Source: Moraxella macacae 0408225
Lineage (GTDB): Bacteria; Pseudomonadota; Gammaproteobacteria; Pseudomonadales; Moraxellaceae
Direction of reading: 5' to 3'
Length of the DNA stretch: 64,000 bases
Assembly (NCBI RefSeq): GCF_000320365.1
Contig: NZ_ANIN01000002.1
Coordinates: forward strand, 620,001-684,000
In this document: positions 1-9,853 of the stretch, in pieces
How positions within the stretch are numbered: position 1 is the first letter of the stretch
Layout of the letters: the number at the start of each line of letters is the position of its first letter
Notes under the pieces: model-generated
What the model was told of the DNA's origin: nothing
Database searches by the model: none
The model's input: only the letters and a program-made list of their open reading frames with translations
Program-made: the position numbers and the translations under genes

Positions 1-137
1 ACGGGCACGATGCCTGTATTTGGATCTTTGGTGCAAAACGGAAAATTTTCAGCAGCAATGCCTGCTTTGGTGAGTGCATTAAAAAGCGTCGACTTACCAA
101 CATTTGGCAAGCCGACAATACCACAATTAAAACCCAT
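1..137 (-). CDS. ychF: Redox-regulated ATPase YchF/EngD, N-terminal part (cut by the window edge)
   Basis: Only the first 45 codons are present. They begin [19 protein letters not shown], which contains the P-loop GLPNVGKS of the Obg-related GTPase fold. This is followed by [15 protein letters not shown], which is characteristic of YchF. YchF is a cytosolic, ribosome-associated P-loop protein that prefers ATP. It is divergent from the Rpn-like gene. The start is the ATG complementary to 135-137. The family call is firm, but nothing can be said about the rest of the gene. Confidence 0.93.
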   Translation of the reverse strand, partial: MGFNCGIVGLPNVGKSTLFNALTKAGIAAENFPFCTKDPNTGIVP

Positions 138-309
138 AAGGCGTTTTCCTTAAAAACAGAAAAATAAATGGCGTTTATTATAGCAAATTCTGTTGCTTTT
201 GACACCAAAACAATTTGAAAAAAACACAAAAATAGTGAATAATGATGCCAATGATACCAAAAATAATACCAAATACCGATGACAACCGTACAAGCACAAG
301 GAGATTTAT

Positions 310-1170
310 ATGGGTATTTTTGTCAATCCATTTACCGATTTTGGGTTTAAAAAACTGTTTGGTACAGAACCTAATAAATTTTTACTACAACATTTTTTAA
401 ACGAACTGCTATATGCTGAACAAGGGCAGATTGTAGACATTCAATACCTAAACAACGAACATCTGGGGCATAGCGTATTGGATCGAAAAGCCATTTTTGA
501 CTTATATTGCACCAATGAGCGCGGTGAAAAATTTATTGTAGAGTTGCAAAAAACCAAACAAAAATTTTTTAAAGACCGTTCGCTTTACTATGCAACCTTT
601 CCCATTCGCGAACAAGCCAAGCGTGGCGACAATTGGAATTTTGAGTTGGCCGCGGTTTATACCATAGCAATTTTAGATTTTGTCTTTGATGAGGACAAAC
701 ACAGCGAAAAATACCGCTACGATGTCAAATTAACCGAACTACAAACGGGCGATATTTTTTATGACAAACTCACCTTTATTTATTTATCCATGCCAAAATT
801 TAACAAACAATTGCACGAATTAGACACAAATTTTGACAAATGGTTGTATGCGTTTAAGCATCTGTCTGAGCTTGACAGCATTCCTGGTGAATTGGATTTA
901 CAAGTTTACCGCGACTTTTTTGAAAAAGCCAAAATTGCCAATTTTAGTCCAAAAGAAATTGCTCAATATGAAGACAGTTTAAAATATTACCGCGACTTAA
1001 AAAATTCACTAGACACAGCAAAAGAAGAGGGGCGATTGGAGGGAATATTAGAAGGACAATTGGCAGAAAAAATAGCGGTTGCCAAAAACTTAAAATCTCT
1101 AGGCGTTACCAACAAACTGATTCAACAAGCAACAAATCTATCCCTTGATGAAATCAATCAACTTTCATAA
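310..1170 (+). CDS. Rpn/PD-(D/E)XK nuclease family protein (transposase-like)
   Basis: A 286-residue protein that opens with NPFTDFGFKKLFG and continues through FDLYCTNERGEKFIVELQ. This is the usual opening of the Rpn/PDDEXK_2 'nuclease family transposase' group: the catalytic acidic residue in FDLYC is followed by the E-x-Q/K type strand VELQ. The C-terminus carries the typical EEGRLEGILEGQ repeat and a short helical tail. Family members occur in many copies in some genomes, and recombination-promoting DNase activity has been shown for some Rpn proteins. The start is the ATG 8 bp after AAGGAG. I see no terminal inverted repeats or target duplication around it, so it is annotated as a gene and not as an insertion sequence. 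Its role in this host is unknown. Confidence 0.8.
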   Translation: MGIFVNPFTDFGFKKLFGTEPNKFLLQHFLNELLYAEQGQIVDIQYLNNEHLGHSVLDRKAIFDLYCTNERGEKFIVELQKTKQKFFKDRSLYYATFPIREQAKRGDNWNFELAAVYTIAILDFVFDEDKHSEKYRYDVKLTELQTGDIFYDKLTFIYLSMPKFNKQLHELDTNFDKWLYAFKHLSELDSIPGELDLQVYRDFFEKAKIANFSPKEIAQYEDSLKYYRDLKNSLDTAKEEGRLEGILEGQLAEKIAVAKNLKSLGVTNKLIQQATNLSLDEINQLS

Positions 1171-1224
1171 CAACTCACAACAGACATAACAGATCACAAC
1201 AGACAAGCTACAACACCATAAACA

Positions 1225-1233
1225 TGCTATAAT
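1225..1233 (+). promoter_or_regulatory. Extended -10 promoter element ahead of rsmA
   Basis: TGCTATAAT is a perfect extended -10 (TGn plus TATAAT), 40 bp before the rsmA start. The same nine bases precede ackA. No convincing -35 box is visible, as expected for extended -10 promoters. Inferred from sequence only. Confidence 0.6.
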
Positions 1234-1273
1234 AGCCAAAATCAGCATTAAATTTTAAAACATAGGAATAATT

Positions 1274-2131
1274 ATGGCAAGCCCTCGTTTTTTGCATCAT
1301 CAACCAAAAAAGCGTTTTGGACAAAATTTTTTACACGATCAATCCGTCATTAGCCAAATTATTGACCGCATTCATTGTCAAAAAGATGATCTTATGCTAG
1401 AAATTGGCCCAGGTTTGGGTGCAATTACCGAACCTCTGTTGACTCAAGTAGAAAAACTAACCGTGATCGAGATCGATACCGATTTGGCGGACAATCTACG
1501 CATTCAGATTGGCGCAAACAGCAACAACAATCTGACAATTATTAAAGCCAATGCAATGGAGGTGGATTATCGCCAGTTATTTGCCACAATTGCAGGTTCC
1601 GCTGACAAAAAAATGCGCATTGTCGGTAATTTGCCTTACAACATTTCAACCCCTTTGTTGTTTCATTTGCTAACTTTTTCTGATGTCATACAAGACATGC
1701 ACTTTATGCTACAAAAAGAAGTGGTGGATAGAATCACCGCCCAGGTGAACTGTCGCGAATATGGACGCTTGTCGGTGATGATGCAATATTTTTGCCAAAC
1801 CGATTATTTATTAACCGTGCCAAACGGAGCGTTTCACCCTGCTCCAAAAGTTACCAGTGCTGTGTTTCGTTTAACCCCTTATCAACAAAAGCCAATCACA
1901 GCCAATGATGAAAAATTGTTTGCTCTTGTGGTAAGAGAAGCCTTTAATCACCGGCGCAAAACCCTAAGAGCAATTTTCAAAAAACACGCATTATTGCCAC
2001 CAATCAGCGAACAAAATTTGCTTGATTGGCAAATCAATCCAATGGCAAGACCTGAAACTTTAAGCGTGGCAGATTTTGTCAAATTAAGCAATGGCATTAC
2101 CGATTTAAAGTTACTAAGTGAACACGGTTAA
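1274..2131 (+). CDS. rsmA: 16S rRNA (adenine(1518)-N6/adenine(1519)-N6)-dimethyltransferase
   Basis: RsmA (KsgA) uses S-adenosylmethionine to dimethylate two adjacent adenines in the 3' hairpin of 16S rRNA during late small-subunit assembly. The 285-residue length is normal. KKRFGQNFL near residue 12 is the family signature. EIGPGLG (residues 43-49) is the SAM-binding motif I, and NLPYNIS (119-125) is the catalytic N-x-P-Y motif. FNHRRKTLR is the conserved C-terminal signature. The gene has its own extended -10 promoter. It ends tail-to-tail with argC, and the two stop codons overlap. Confidence 0.97.
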   Translation: MASPRFLHHQPKKRFGQNFLHDQSVISQIIDRIHCQKDDLMLEIGPGLGAITEPLLTQVEKLTVIEIDTDLADNLRIQIGANSNNNLTIIKANAMEVDYRQLFATIAGSADKKMRIVGNLPYNISTPLLFHLLTFSDVIQDMHFMLQKEVVDRITAQVNCREYGRLSVMMQYFCQTDYLLTVPNGAFHPAPKVTSAVFRLTPYQQKPITANDEKLFALVVREAFNHRRKTLRAIFKKHALLPPISEQNLLDWQINPMARPETLSVADFVKLSNGITDLKLLSEHG

Positions 2132-3225
2132 GGTGAAATTGGTGCAAGCGTTAAGCCTGCCGTTTCATCTAGCCCAAACATAAGATTCATGTTTTGCACC
2201 GCTTGCCCTGATGCACCTTTGACAAGGTTGTCTTGTACCACCAAAATCGTCGCAACTGGGCTATTGGCAAAAGTTTGCACCGCAATGCGTAAGCGATTAC
2301 TACCGCGTACACTGCCAGTATTGGGATATTGACCGCTTGGCAACACATCTACAAAACTTTCATGCCGATAAAAATCTGTATACAACCGCTGTAAATCAAG
2401 CGTTTGCCCTACATCGGTTAAGCGCAAATGAATGGTGCTAAACATGCCACGTATCATCGGTACTAAATGTGGCACAAAACGAATCTGATGTCGTTGCGGT
2501 TGGTTTTGACCAGGCTTTAGGATTAATGTATCAATACCTTGCTCAATTTCTGGCAAATGACGATGTCCTGCCACGCCATAAGCTGAAAAACTGTCTGATA
2601 TTTCGCTAAACATTAAATTTAGTTTTGCTTGACGCCCTGCACCCGAAACACCTGATTTGGCATCAATGACAATATAAGGATCAATGACTGATTGATTCAT
2701 CAAATTTTGCTGATGAATAATCGGTGCAAGACCCAAAATCGCCGTCGTCGGATAGCAACCTGGGTTGCCAATAATCATTGCTGTTTTAATTTTTTCGCGG
2801 TTAATTTCTGGCAAACCGTACACAGCTTGTTGCAACAAATCTGGACAAACATGTACAAGTTGATACCATTTTTCAAATTCTGTTAAATTTTGTAGGCGAA
2901 AATCCGATGCCAAATCAATGACTTTTACCCCTTTTGCAATTAACGTCCGAGCATGTTGCATAGCAACACCGTGAGGGGTGGCAAAAAATACCACATCGCA
3001 CGCTAAGAGCTTTTGCGCATCTAAATTATCAAACACCAAATCACAAGCCACGTTGCGCAAACTTGGAAAAATCTCATCTACACGCCTGCCTGCTTCGGTT
3101 CGTGATACCAAATATTGAATGTCAGTGTGTGGGTGTAGGCTTAATAAACGGATCAGTTCAACGCCTGTGTAGCCAGTTGCCCCAACAATAGCGACTTTGA
3201 TTTTTGTTGTGTTAACTTTTGTCAT
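2128..3225 (-). CDS. argC: N-acetyl-gamma-glutamyl-phosphate reductase
   Basis: ArgC reduces N-acetylglutamyl-5-phosphate to the semialdehyde with NADPH, the third step of arginine biosynthesis. The protein has 365 residues. GATGYTG (15-21) is the Rossmann NADPH loop, and the catalytic cysteine lies in NPGCYPT (C157). SGVSGAGR and the C-terminal [13 protein letters not shown] stretch are also typical. The start is supported by AGGAAC 4 bp upstream of the ATG. No other arg gene is nearby. hemE lies upstream on the same strand, separated by a short repeat, so co-transcription is possible. Confidence 0.97.
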   Translation of the reverse strand: MTKVNTTKIKVAIVGATGYTGVELIRLLSLHPHTDIQYLVSRTEAGRRVDEIFPSLRNVACDLVFDNLDAQKLLACDVVFFATPHGVAMQHARTLIAKGVKVIDLASDFRLQNLTEFEKWYQLVHVCPDLLQQAVYGLPEINREKIKTAMIIGNPGCYPTTAILGLAPIIHQQNLMNQSVIDPYIVIDAKSGVSGAGRQAKLNLMFSEISDSFSAYGVAGHRHLPEIEQGIDTLILKPGQNQPQRHQIRFVPHLVPMIRGMFSTIHLRLTDVGQTLDLQRLYTDFYRHESFVDVLPSGQYPNTGSVRGSNRLRIAVQTFANSPVATILVVQDNLVKGASGQAVQNMNLMFGLDETAGLTLAPISP

Positions 3226-3299
3226 ATTGTTCCTGATTTATTTTGTTCCCGATTTATTTTTTTTCTTGGTTTATTTTTGTGCTTGGTTTATTTTTTGGT
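3226..3299. repeat. Short tandem repeat between hemE and argC
   Basis: Three or four imperfect copies of a T-rich unit (CTTGGTTTATTTTT and variants) fill the whole 74-bp gap between two genes on the same strand. It is one of many such arrays in the window. No hairpin terminator is evident in it. Confidence 0.6.
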
Positions 3300-4400
3300 T
3301 TATAATGAAAAATCATGCACCGCATCAATAAACGCTTTTGCACAATCAGGATCAACCCACTGCTGAATGCCATGTCCAAGATTGGCTACATAGCCGGTTT
3401 TTTGTCCAATGCTATAAACATCATTTAACATCAAATGCGTGTGTTTGTAAATGTTTTCACAGCTTGCATACAGTACCGCAGGATCGAGATTGCCTTGTAG
3501 GGCAATGGGTTTTGTTGGTGCAAGGGCAATTTTGCGTGCATCAGCAAGCGACATCGTCCAATCCAACCCAAGCATATCCGCCCCATTTTGTACTTGTGTG
3601 CTAAGCCATAAACCGCCACCTTTGGTAAACACAACAACCGGTATATCAGGATATTTGGCTTTAACACCTTGCACCACTTTTTGGTTATACTGGTGCGAAA
3701 ATGTCATAAATTCACGGTATGCCAATACCCCGCCCCAACTGTCAAATACCTGCACCAATTGTGCCCCTGCATCAATTTGAGCAACCAAATAATCAATCAC
3801 CACGTTGGCAAGTTTGTCAAGCAATAAATGCAAGGTTTCAGGTTCACGGTACATCATAGCTTTAATATGACGAAACTCTTTAGAGCCGCCTCCTTCTACC
3901 ATATAGGTTGCCAATGTCCACGCACTGCCTGAAAAACCAAACAAGGGTGCGATGCCATTTAACGCATGACGAATATTGGTAACCGCTTTCATCACATAAT
4001 CCAGCTCGGTTGCTATATTGACGTTTGGCAAGGCCTCTACATCAGTAAGATTGCGAACGGTTTTTTTAAATTTTGGCCCATCGCCTGCTTCAAAATAAAG
4101 CCCCAACCCCAGTGCATCAGGCACAGTCAAAATATCGCTAAACAAAATCGCACAATCAAGATCAAAACGTCGAAACGGCTGTAACGTTACCTCGGTAGCC
4201 TTGTCAACATCTTTACACAAACTCAAAAAATCCCCCGCTTGGCTGCGCGTTTGTTTGTATTCTGGCAAATACCGCCCCGCTTGGCGCATGATCCACACAG
4301 GCGTGGTGTCTACTTTTTCAAAACGAATGGCTTTTAATAAACGGTCATTTTTTAAAGGTGGAAAATTATGGCTTGGGGAATTATGGCTTGAACTTGACAT
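3300..4400 (-). CDS. hemE: Uroporphyrinogen decarboxylase
   Basis: HemE decarboxylates the four acetate side chains of uroporphyrinogen III to give coproporphyrinogen III in heme synthesis. [19 protein letters not shown] is the N-terminal family signature with the active-site arginine. [20 protein letters not shown] and the C-terminal NLGHGI are also diagnostic. The open frame extends 32 codons further upstream. I chose the second of two adjacent ATGs because AGGAA lies 6 bp before it and because the resulting length of 366 residues matches the family. The first ATG (4403) is equally possible. The upstream extension is low-complexity and unlike the family. Confidence 0.95.
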   Translation of the reverse strand: MSSSSHNSPSHNFPPLKNDRLLKAIRFEKVDTTPVWIMRQAGRYLPEYKQTRSQAGDFLSLCKDVDKATEVTLQPFRRFDLDCAILFSDILTVPDALGLGLYFEAGDGPKFKKTVRNLTDVEALPNVNIATELDYVMKAVTNIRHALNGIAPLFGFSGSAWTLATYMVEGGGSKEFRHIKAMMYREPETLHLLLDKLANVVIDYLVAQIDAGAQLVQVFDSWGGVLAYREFMTFSHQYNQKVVQGVKAKYPDIPVVVFTKGGGLWLSTQVQNGADMLGLDWTMSLADARKIALAPTKPIALQGNLDPAVLYASCENIYKHTHLMLNDVYSIGQKTGYVANLGHGIQQWVDPDCAKAFIDAVHDFSL

Positions 4401-4499
4401 CATGTGTTCCTGTATGGTTTTATGGGGAGGTTGTTTTGTGGTAAAATTTTTGGTAAAATTTTGGTAAAATTGCTTGGTAAGTTTAATAAAAACCAAAAA

Positions 4500-5375
4500 T
4501 CAACCAAAACGGCGTTTTAATCCCGTCATTTGTAAAATCCGCGTGGCAATTTCTTCAATAGACATGGTAGAAACATCAATGTTTGGAATGCCTTGTGAGA
4601 TATAAATGCCTTGAACCGCTTGCAATTCTTGTTGACATTGACGATAACTGGCATAGCGACTGTCCGCTTTGCGTTCTTGGCGGATTTTTGCCAAACGATC
4701 TGTGTCAATCACCAGTCCAAACAATTTGTCTTTATACGGCTGTAGGGCTTTTGGTAGCGTATTTTCGTACAAATCATCTTCGGTTAATGGGTAATTTGCC
4801 GCCCGAATGCCAAATTGTAACGCCAAATACAAAGACGTCGGCGTTTTACCAGAACGCGAAACGCCGATCAAAATAATATCAGCAGCCGTATAATGGTGAG
4901 TTCTGGCACCGTCATCGTTGTCAAGAGCAAAATGCACCGCATCAATGCGATCTTTATAAATCTCAGAATCCACATCACCGTGGGCGTTTACTGTGTGTGG
5001 TGCAGGTGTTACGTTTAATTCTTCAGAAATTTTGCCAATCAACCCTTCATAAATATCCAAATTAAACGCATCGGCTTGGTTAATACGTTCGCGGATTTTG
5101 TCATCTACTATCGTATCAAAAACCAGTGGTTTCACCCCATCTTTTTGGTAAGCTTGATTGATATGATCGACCGCACTGTCCGCTTTTTCCATACTGTCTA
5201 CATAAGGAATGACGTATACCTGAAACGGCACATCGGGAAATCGCGTTAACATAGAACGCCCAATGGTTTCCGATGTAATTGCTGTGCCATCAGAAACATA
5301 AAATACCGTGCGTAAATTATCACCGGTTTCGTTTAACGCATTTTTGTTTTGCATGGTTGCCTTAATGGTGTCCAT
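4500..5375 (-). CDS. ppsR: Phosphoenolpyruvate synthase regulatory protein (bifunctional kinase/pyrophosphorylase)
   Basis: PpsR (DUF299 family) inactivates PEP synthase by ADP-dependent phosphorylation of a threonine next to the catalytic histidine. It reactivates the enzyme by Pi-dependent phosphorolysis. The 291-residue protein starts its domain with VFYVSDGTAITSETIGRS, and the nucleotide loop GVSRSGKTPTS lies in the middle. The gene is divergent from ppsA, its target, across about 220 bp. This is the standard arrangement and makes the assignment secure. Confidence 0.95.
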   Translation of the reverse strand: MDTIKATMQNKNALNETGDNLRTVFYVSDGTAITSETIGRSMLTRFPDVPFQVYVIPYVDSMEKADSAVDHINQAYQKDGVKPLVFDTIVDDKIRERINQADAFNLDIYEGLIGKISEELNVTPAPHTVNAHGDVDSEIYKDRIDAVHFALDNDDGARTHHYTAADIILIGVSRSGKTPTSLYLALQFGIRAANYPLTEDDLYENTLPKALQPYKDKLFGLVIDTDRLAKIRQERKADSRYASYRQCQQELQAVQGIYISQGIPNIDVSTMSIEEIATRILQMTGLKRRFG

Positions 5376-5502
5376 AATATATCCTTGTTAAAAGCATGCC
5401 TTATTATAACCAATTCTCATAAAATTTTGCCAAATTTTTTGCAAAAAATTTACATCTATAAAATCACATCTGAAAAAAAATAACCAAATTTGTAAAAATT
5501 TT

Positions 5503-5531
5503 TTGTGAAAAAAAATTTTTTGGTGTAAAAT
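5503..5531 (+). promoter_or_regulatory. Probable sigma-70 promoter of ppsA
   Basis: TTGTGA (5503-5508) and TAAAAT (5526-5531) are separated by 17 bp. They lie in a very A/T-rich tract about 65 bp before the ppsA start. The tract also holds A- and T-runs that could bend the DNA. Inferred from matches to consensus only. Confidence 0.45.
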
Positions 5532-5596
5532 ATCACAATAATTTTGCAAAATATACCTATTTCATAAACTTATTTTACCACAATCACGGAGTTTTT

Positions 5597-7972
5597 ATGA
5601 ACCCACAAGTCATTCCATTTGAAAAACTTGGCAAAAATGACATTGACAAAGTCGGTGGCAAAAATGCGTCATTAGGCGAGATGATTAGCCATTTAACCGA
5701 TCTTGGCGTAAGCGTGCCAACAGGTTTTGCAACGACATCAGAAGCGTTTAATAAGTTTTTACACGATACAGGTCTAAATGCCAAAATTAACGATGCGTTA
5801 AAAGACTTAAATGTAGACGATGTTCACGCCCTTGCCAAAACAGGCAAAAAAATTCGCGATATGATCATCGCCCAACAATTGCCAAAAGATTTGGAACAAC
5901 AAATCCGTGATGCGTTTATAACCTTAAGCCAAGGCCAAGACATTGCTGTTGCGGTGCGCTCATCGGCAACCGCTGAAGATTTGCCCGATGCGTCATTTGC
6001 AGGGCAACAAGAAACCTTTTTAAACATTCGTGGCATTGACAACATTTTGGTGGCAATTAAAGAAGTGTTTGCCTCTTTGTATAACGATCGTGCCATTGCG
6101 TATCGCGTCCATAAAGGCTTTGAACACGCAGGCGTGGCATTATCCGCAGGCGTACAACGCATGGTGCGATCTGAAACTGGTACATCAGGGGTCATGTTTA
6201 GCATTGATACTGAAAGCGGTTTTGATGATGTGGTGTTTATTACCGCCAGTTATGGTTTGGGTGAAATGGTGGTACAAGGGGCGGTAAACCCTGATGAATA
6301 TTACATTTCTAAAGCCTTATTAAACAACAACAAACCTGCAATTATCCGTCGTAATTTGGGTTCAAAACAACAAAAAATGGTCTATTCTGACAGTTGTTCG
6401 GCCGGCAAATCTGTAAAAGTTGTGCCTGTTGACAAAGAAGAACGCCAACAATTTGCACTTAGCAATGATGAATTAACCGAACTTGCCAAACAAGCCCTGA
6501 TTATTGAAAAACACTACGGCCATGCTATGGATATTGAATGGGCAAAAGACGGTGATAGTGGCAAATTGTTTATTGTGCAAGCTCGCCCAGAAACCGTAAA
6601 AAGTCGCGAAAGCAGCAATGTCATGGAGCGGTATTTGTTAAAAGAAAAAGGCAATGTGATCTGCGAGGGACGCTCAATCGGTCAACGCATCGGTGCAGGC
6701 ATGGTGCGTATTGTTAACTCAATTAGCGAAATGGATAAAGTTCAAGACGGTGATGTATTGGTATCTGATATGACTGATCCGGATTGGGAGCCTGTGATGA
6801 AACGTGCATCGGCCATTATTACCAACCGTGGCGGGCGCACTTGTCATGCAGCCATTATCGCTCGCGAACTTGGCGTGCCTGCCATTGTCGGTTGTGGCAA
6901 TGCAACCGAACTGCTAACTGACGGCCAAATGATTACCGTGTCATGTGCCGAAGGTGATACTGGTTTTATCTATGAGGGCAAATTGGATTTTGAAATTCAA
7001 AACAATTCCATTGACAGTATGCCAGAGCTTGCGTTTAAAGTAATGATGAATGTAGGCAACCCTGATCGTGCGTTTGGTTTTGCCAAAATTCCAAATAAAG
7101 GTGTAGGTTTGGCTCGTCTTGAATTTATCATTAACCGCATGATTGGCGTGCATCCAAAAGCCCTGCTTAACATGAACACCTTACCACGCGAAATTGTACA
7201 AGCAATTCAAGATCGCATTGCAGGTTATCCAAGCCCTGTGGATTTTTATGTAGACAAATTGGTAGAGGGCATTGCAACCTTAGCCGTTGCGTTTAAAGAC
7301 AAGCCTGTTATCGTGCGTATGTCTGACTTTAAATCCAATGAATATGCCAACCTTATCGGCGGTAAACTGTATGAACCTTCAGAAGAAAATCCGATGCTAG
7401 GTTTTCGTGGTGCAAGCCGTTATGTGTCTGACAATTTCCGTGATTGTTTTGATCTTGAATGTCGTGCGTTAAAGCGTGTGCGTGATGACATGGGCTTAAC
7501 CAATGTTGAAATTATGATACCATTCGTACGCACCACAGGCGAGGCCAAGCGAGTGATTGAATTGTTGGCCGAAAATGGCTTAAAACGTGGCGAAAACGGT
7601 TTACGCATTATTATGATGTGCGAATTGCCCACCAACGCATTGCTTGCCGATGAGTTTTTAGAATACTTTGACGGTTTTTCGATCGGTTCAAATGACTTAA
7701 CTCAATTAACGCTTGGGCTTGATCGTGATAGCGGTATCGTCTCTCATTTGTTTGACGAACGCGATCCTGCGGTGAAAAAAGTGTTAAAAATGGCAATCGA
7801 TGCCTGCAACAAAGCAGGAAAATATATCGGTATTTGTGGACAAGGCCCGTCTGATCACCCAGATTTGGCACATTGGCTGATGGAACAAGGCATAAGCTCG
7901 GTGTCGTTAAACCCTGATTCAGTATTGGACACTTGGTTTTTCTTAGCAAAAGACACTCAACAAGCTCAATAA
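5597..7972 (+). CDS. ppsA: Phosphoenolpyruvate synthase
   Basis: PpsA makes PEP from pyruvate and ATP, releasing AMP and phosphate, in gluconeogenesis. The 791-residue protein has the family order. First is an N-terminal ATP-grasp-like nucleotide domain ([11 protein letters not shown], later [20 protein letters not shown]). Next is the phosphohistidine swivel domain with [15 protein letters not shown]. Last is a TIM-barrel PEP/pyruvate domain ([32 protein letters not shown]). The threonine before the catalytic histidine, the PpsR target, is present (T-C-H). CACGGAG precedes the ATG. A strong hairpin terminator follows the gene. With ackA-pta nearby, this suggests a pyruvate/acetate-centred metabolism. 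Confidence 0.97.
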   Translation: MNPQVIPFEKLGKNDIDKVGGKNASLGEMISHLTDLGVSVPTGFATTSEAFNKFLHDTGLNAKINDALKDLNVDDVHALAKTGKKIRDMIIAQQLPKDLEQQIRDAFITLSQGQDIAVAVRSSATAEDLPDASFAGQQETFLNIRGIDNILVAIKEVFASLYNDRAIAYRVHKGFEHAGVALSAGVQRMVRSETGTSGVMFSIDTESGFDDVVFITASYGLGEMVVQGAVNPDEYYISKALLNNNKPAIIRRNLGSKQQKMVYSDSCSAGKSVKVVPVDKEERQQFALSNDELTELAKQALIIEKHYGHAMDIEWAKDGDSGKLFIVQARPETVKSRESSNVMERYLLKEKGNVICEGRSIGQRIGAGMVRIVNSISEMDKVQDGDVLVSDMTDPDWEPVMKRASAIITNRGGRTCHAAIIARELGVPAIVGCGNATELLTDGQMITVSCAEGDTGFIYEGKLDFEIQNNSIDSMPELAFKVMMNVGNPDRAFGFAKIPNKGVGLARLEFIINRMIGVHPKALLNMNTLPREIVQAIQDRIAGYPSPVDFYVDKLVEGIATLAVAFKDKPVIVRMSDFKSNEYANLIGGKLYEPSEENPMLGFRGASRYVSDNFRDCFDLECRALKRVRDDMGLTNVEIMIPFVRTTGEAKRVIELLAENGLKRGENGLRIIMMCELPTNALLADEFLEYFDGFSIGSNDLTQLTLGLDRDSGIVSHLFDERDPAVKKVLKMAIDACNKAGKYIGICGQGPSDHPDLAHWLMEQGISSVSLNPDSVLDTWFFLAKDTQQAQ

Positions 7973-8001
7973 AAAAAACACCAAACACGTGCGTTAAAGT
8001 T

Positions 8002-8033
8002 AAAAAAGGCATATCTAAGCATATGCCTTTTTT
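8002..8033. terminator. Bidirectional rho-independent terminator between ppsA and the DegS-like gene
   Basis: The stem is AAAAAAGGCATAT paired with ATATGCCTTTTTT around a 6-base loop. A-runs on one side and T-runs on the other allow it to work in both directions. It sits between convergent genes, as expected. Confidence 0.85.
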
Positions 8034-8037
8034 CAAT

Positions 8038-8092
8038 TATTTTTATTTCTTTTAATTATTTTTATTTCTTTTAATTATTTTTTATTTTTTCA
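8038..8092. repeat. Tandem repeat of a 19-bp AT-rich unit
   Basis: About 2.5 copies of ATTTTTATTTCTTTTAATT run from the terminator to the 3' end of the DegS-like gene. No coding or structural role is visible. Confidence 0.7.
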
Positions 8093-8093
8093 A

Positions 8094-9491
8094 TTATCGC
8101 CCATTTCTAAACAGCTCTAGCAACTCTTCAGGAATTTCACGTTCTTTGGCATCTTGTTCTGCAAATGGATCAACCGATTGGCGTCGCTGTTGATTGTTGT
8201 GTTGTTGATTGTGATTTTGTAATGACTGTTCTAGTTGTTGCAATGATCGCACATTGTTTTGGGCTTCTCGTTCCCCTAAAGTTACAACAATGTCTTGTTG
8301 TTTATCGCCACGTTTTACCGTCATTGTAACCTGACTGCTTGGTGATTTTCTGGCAACCATTTGGATTAACGCATTGGCATCGCTGACTGCTTTGTTATCC
8401 ATTGCCAAAATAATATCACCGCGTTGTAGCCCTGCTTTTCCTGCAGGGCTGTTAGGCATAACGCCAACCACCATCACCCCTGCTGTATCATCTAAGTTGG
8501 TTGGATTTTTTGCCCGCCCTTGCAGTTCAATACCAAGCCAACCACGGCGCACCCTACCGTCTTTAATCAGGCTGTTCATAACGTGTGATACAATTTCCGT
8601 CGGAATGGCAAAACCAATCCCCATAGAACCGCCCGATCGTGAAAAAATCGCCGTATTAATGCCAACCAATTGCCCATAAGCATCGACCAACGCACCGCCA
8701 GAATTACCGGGGTTAATTGCTGCATCAGTTTGGATAAAATCCTCAACCATGTTAATGCCAAGCCCTGTACGGCCTGTTGCTGAAATAATCCCTTGTGTAA
8801 CCGTCTGCCCCACACCAAATGGATTGCCAATCGCCAACACAACATCACCAACTTCTGTGGATTTTTCTTTAAAACCAAGCGGTTTTAACCCAGTTAAATT
8901 TACCTTAATCACCGCCAAATCACTTTCAGGATCGCTTCCGATAAGTGTCGCACTTGCCTTTCGACCATCGCTTAACATCACCACGATATTATCCGCTTTG
9001 GCAATTACATGGGCATTGGTTACAATATAGCCATCTTGCGAAATAATCACCCCTGATCCAAGGTTTGTGCTTTCTGAGTCTTGAGGTGCACCGTGAAATT
9101 CATAAAACCTACGCAACACCGGATCATTCATATACGGATTGTCTACTTTTTGCGTGGTATAAATGTTCACTACCGACTGCGATGCCGTAGCAACCGCATT
9201 GTGATAACTGGCAACCTGGGCATTTGTATCGTTATTTACCATTTGATTTGGCACAGGTTCTGCTTTTGGTGGTTGCCAATTGGTTGTGGTATTTGGCAAT
9301 ACAGGCGTATGATTGTTAAAAGACATTTTACCATTGGTTAACAAATAAAACCCTGCCAACATTAATAACAACAACAAAACCCACGGTAAAAACAATAAAA
9401 ATTTACTCGGCTGTTGATAAGTTGGTGGTAAATTGTGATTGGATTGGTTTTGTGAGGTTGGTTTTGAGTTGGGTGGTTGTGGGTTTGTCAT
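8094..9491 (-). CDS. DegS-like periplasmic serine protease (trypsin domain plus one PDZ)
   Basis: 465 residues. A proline/asparagine-rich cytoplasmic start is followed by one hydrophobic anchor (about 31-52) and a low-complexity linker. The trypsin-like domain has a catalytic triad visible as H161 (TNAHV), D191 (ESDLAV) and S264 (GNSGG). A single PDZ domain (about 320-410, from RRGWLGIEL through GLQRGDIILAMDN) and a Q/N-rich tail with RNGR at the end complete it. One anchor plus one PDZ is the DegS layout, not DegP/DegQ, which have two PDZ domains. E. coli DegS starts the sigma-E response that RseP continues, and an RseP homologue lies at 40.9-42.3 kb. The tail after the PDZ is longer than in E. 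coli DegS, so a more general HtrA role cannot be excluded. Confidence 0.85.
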   Translation of the reverse strand: MTNPQPPNSKPTSQNQSNHNLPPTYQQPSKFLLFLPWVLLLLLMLAGFYLLTNGKMSFNNHTPVLPNTTTNWQPPKAEPVPNQMVNNDTNAQVASYHNAVATASQSVVNIYTTQKVDNPYMNDPVLRRFYEFHGAPQDSESTNLGSGVIISQDGYIVTNAHVIAKADNIVVMLSDGRKASATLIGSDPESDLAVIKVNLTGLKPLGFKEKSTEVGDVVLAIGNPFGVGQTVTQGIISATGRTGLGINMVEDFIQTDAAINPGNSGGALVDAYGQLVGINTAIFSRSGGSMGIGFAIPTEIVSHVMNSLIKDGRVRRGWLGIELQGRAKNPTNLDDTAGVMVVGVMPNSPAGKAGLQRGDIILAMDNKAVSDANALIQMVARKSPSSQVTMTVKRGDKQQDIVVTLGEREAQNNVRSLQQLEQSLQNHNQQHNNQQRRQSVDPFAEQDAKEREIPEELLELFRNGR

Positions 9492-9853
9492 GATTGTTTC
9501 TCAAATGGTTGTGTCTTAAATTTATTTTGTAAAAAGAATTTATTTTGTAAAAAGTTAACCATCAAGGTTTTTGATGGTATTGTAACACCAAAATATTTTT
9601 GTGTTTTAATATTTTTTTCATAAAAATGTATCTAACTTAACAAAGTGTTAACCAAAAAAGTGTTAGCCAAAACATGTTAGCCAAAAATCGCCTGCCTTGG
9701 CTTTTTGGCAAAATTTGCTTAACAAACCATTTAAACAAAACACTTGTCAATAAAAGCACTCGGCTAAATTCATTAAAAAATAAACATTTGCCAAAAATTG
9801 TGCTATAATCAAACGGTTTTTATCTTTTTTAAAACCCATTTTAAGGAAAACCA
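9492..9853 (+). promoter_or_regulatory. Divergent intergenic region with extended -10 promoter for ackA
   Basis: 362 bp between divergent genes. An extended -10 element, TGCTATAAT, lies at 9801-9809, about 45 bp before the ackA start. On the DegS side an 18-bp unit (TTTATTTTGTAAAAAGAA) is repeated twice near 9522-9557. Around 9640-9690 there are three imperfect copies of GTTAGCCAAAA. No gene or stable RNA is visible. Confidence 0.55.

Noticed and set aside
310-1170. Complete insertion sequence around the Rpn-like gene
   Set aside because: No terminal inverted repeats or target-site duplication could be found on either side.
3451-3780. 109-codon open frame antisense to hemE
   Set aside because: Shadow frame of a well-conserved gene; cysteine-rich, non-protein-like translation and no start signals.
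5824-6204. 126-codon open frame antisense to ppsA
   Set aside because: Opposite-strand shadow of the conserved nucleotide-binding domain of PpsA.
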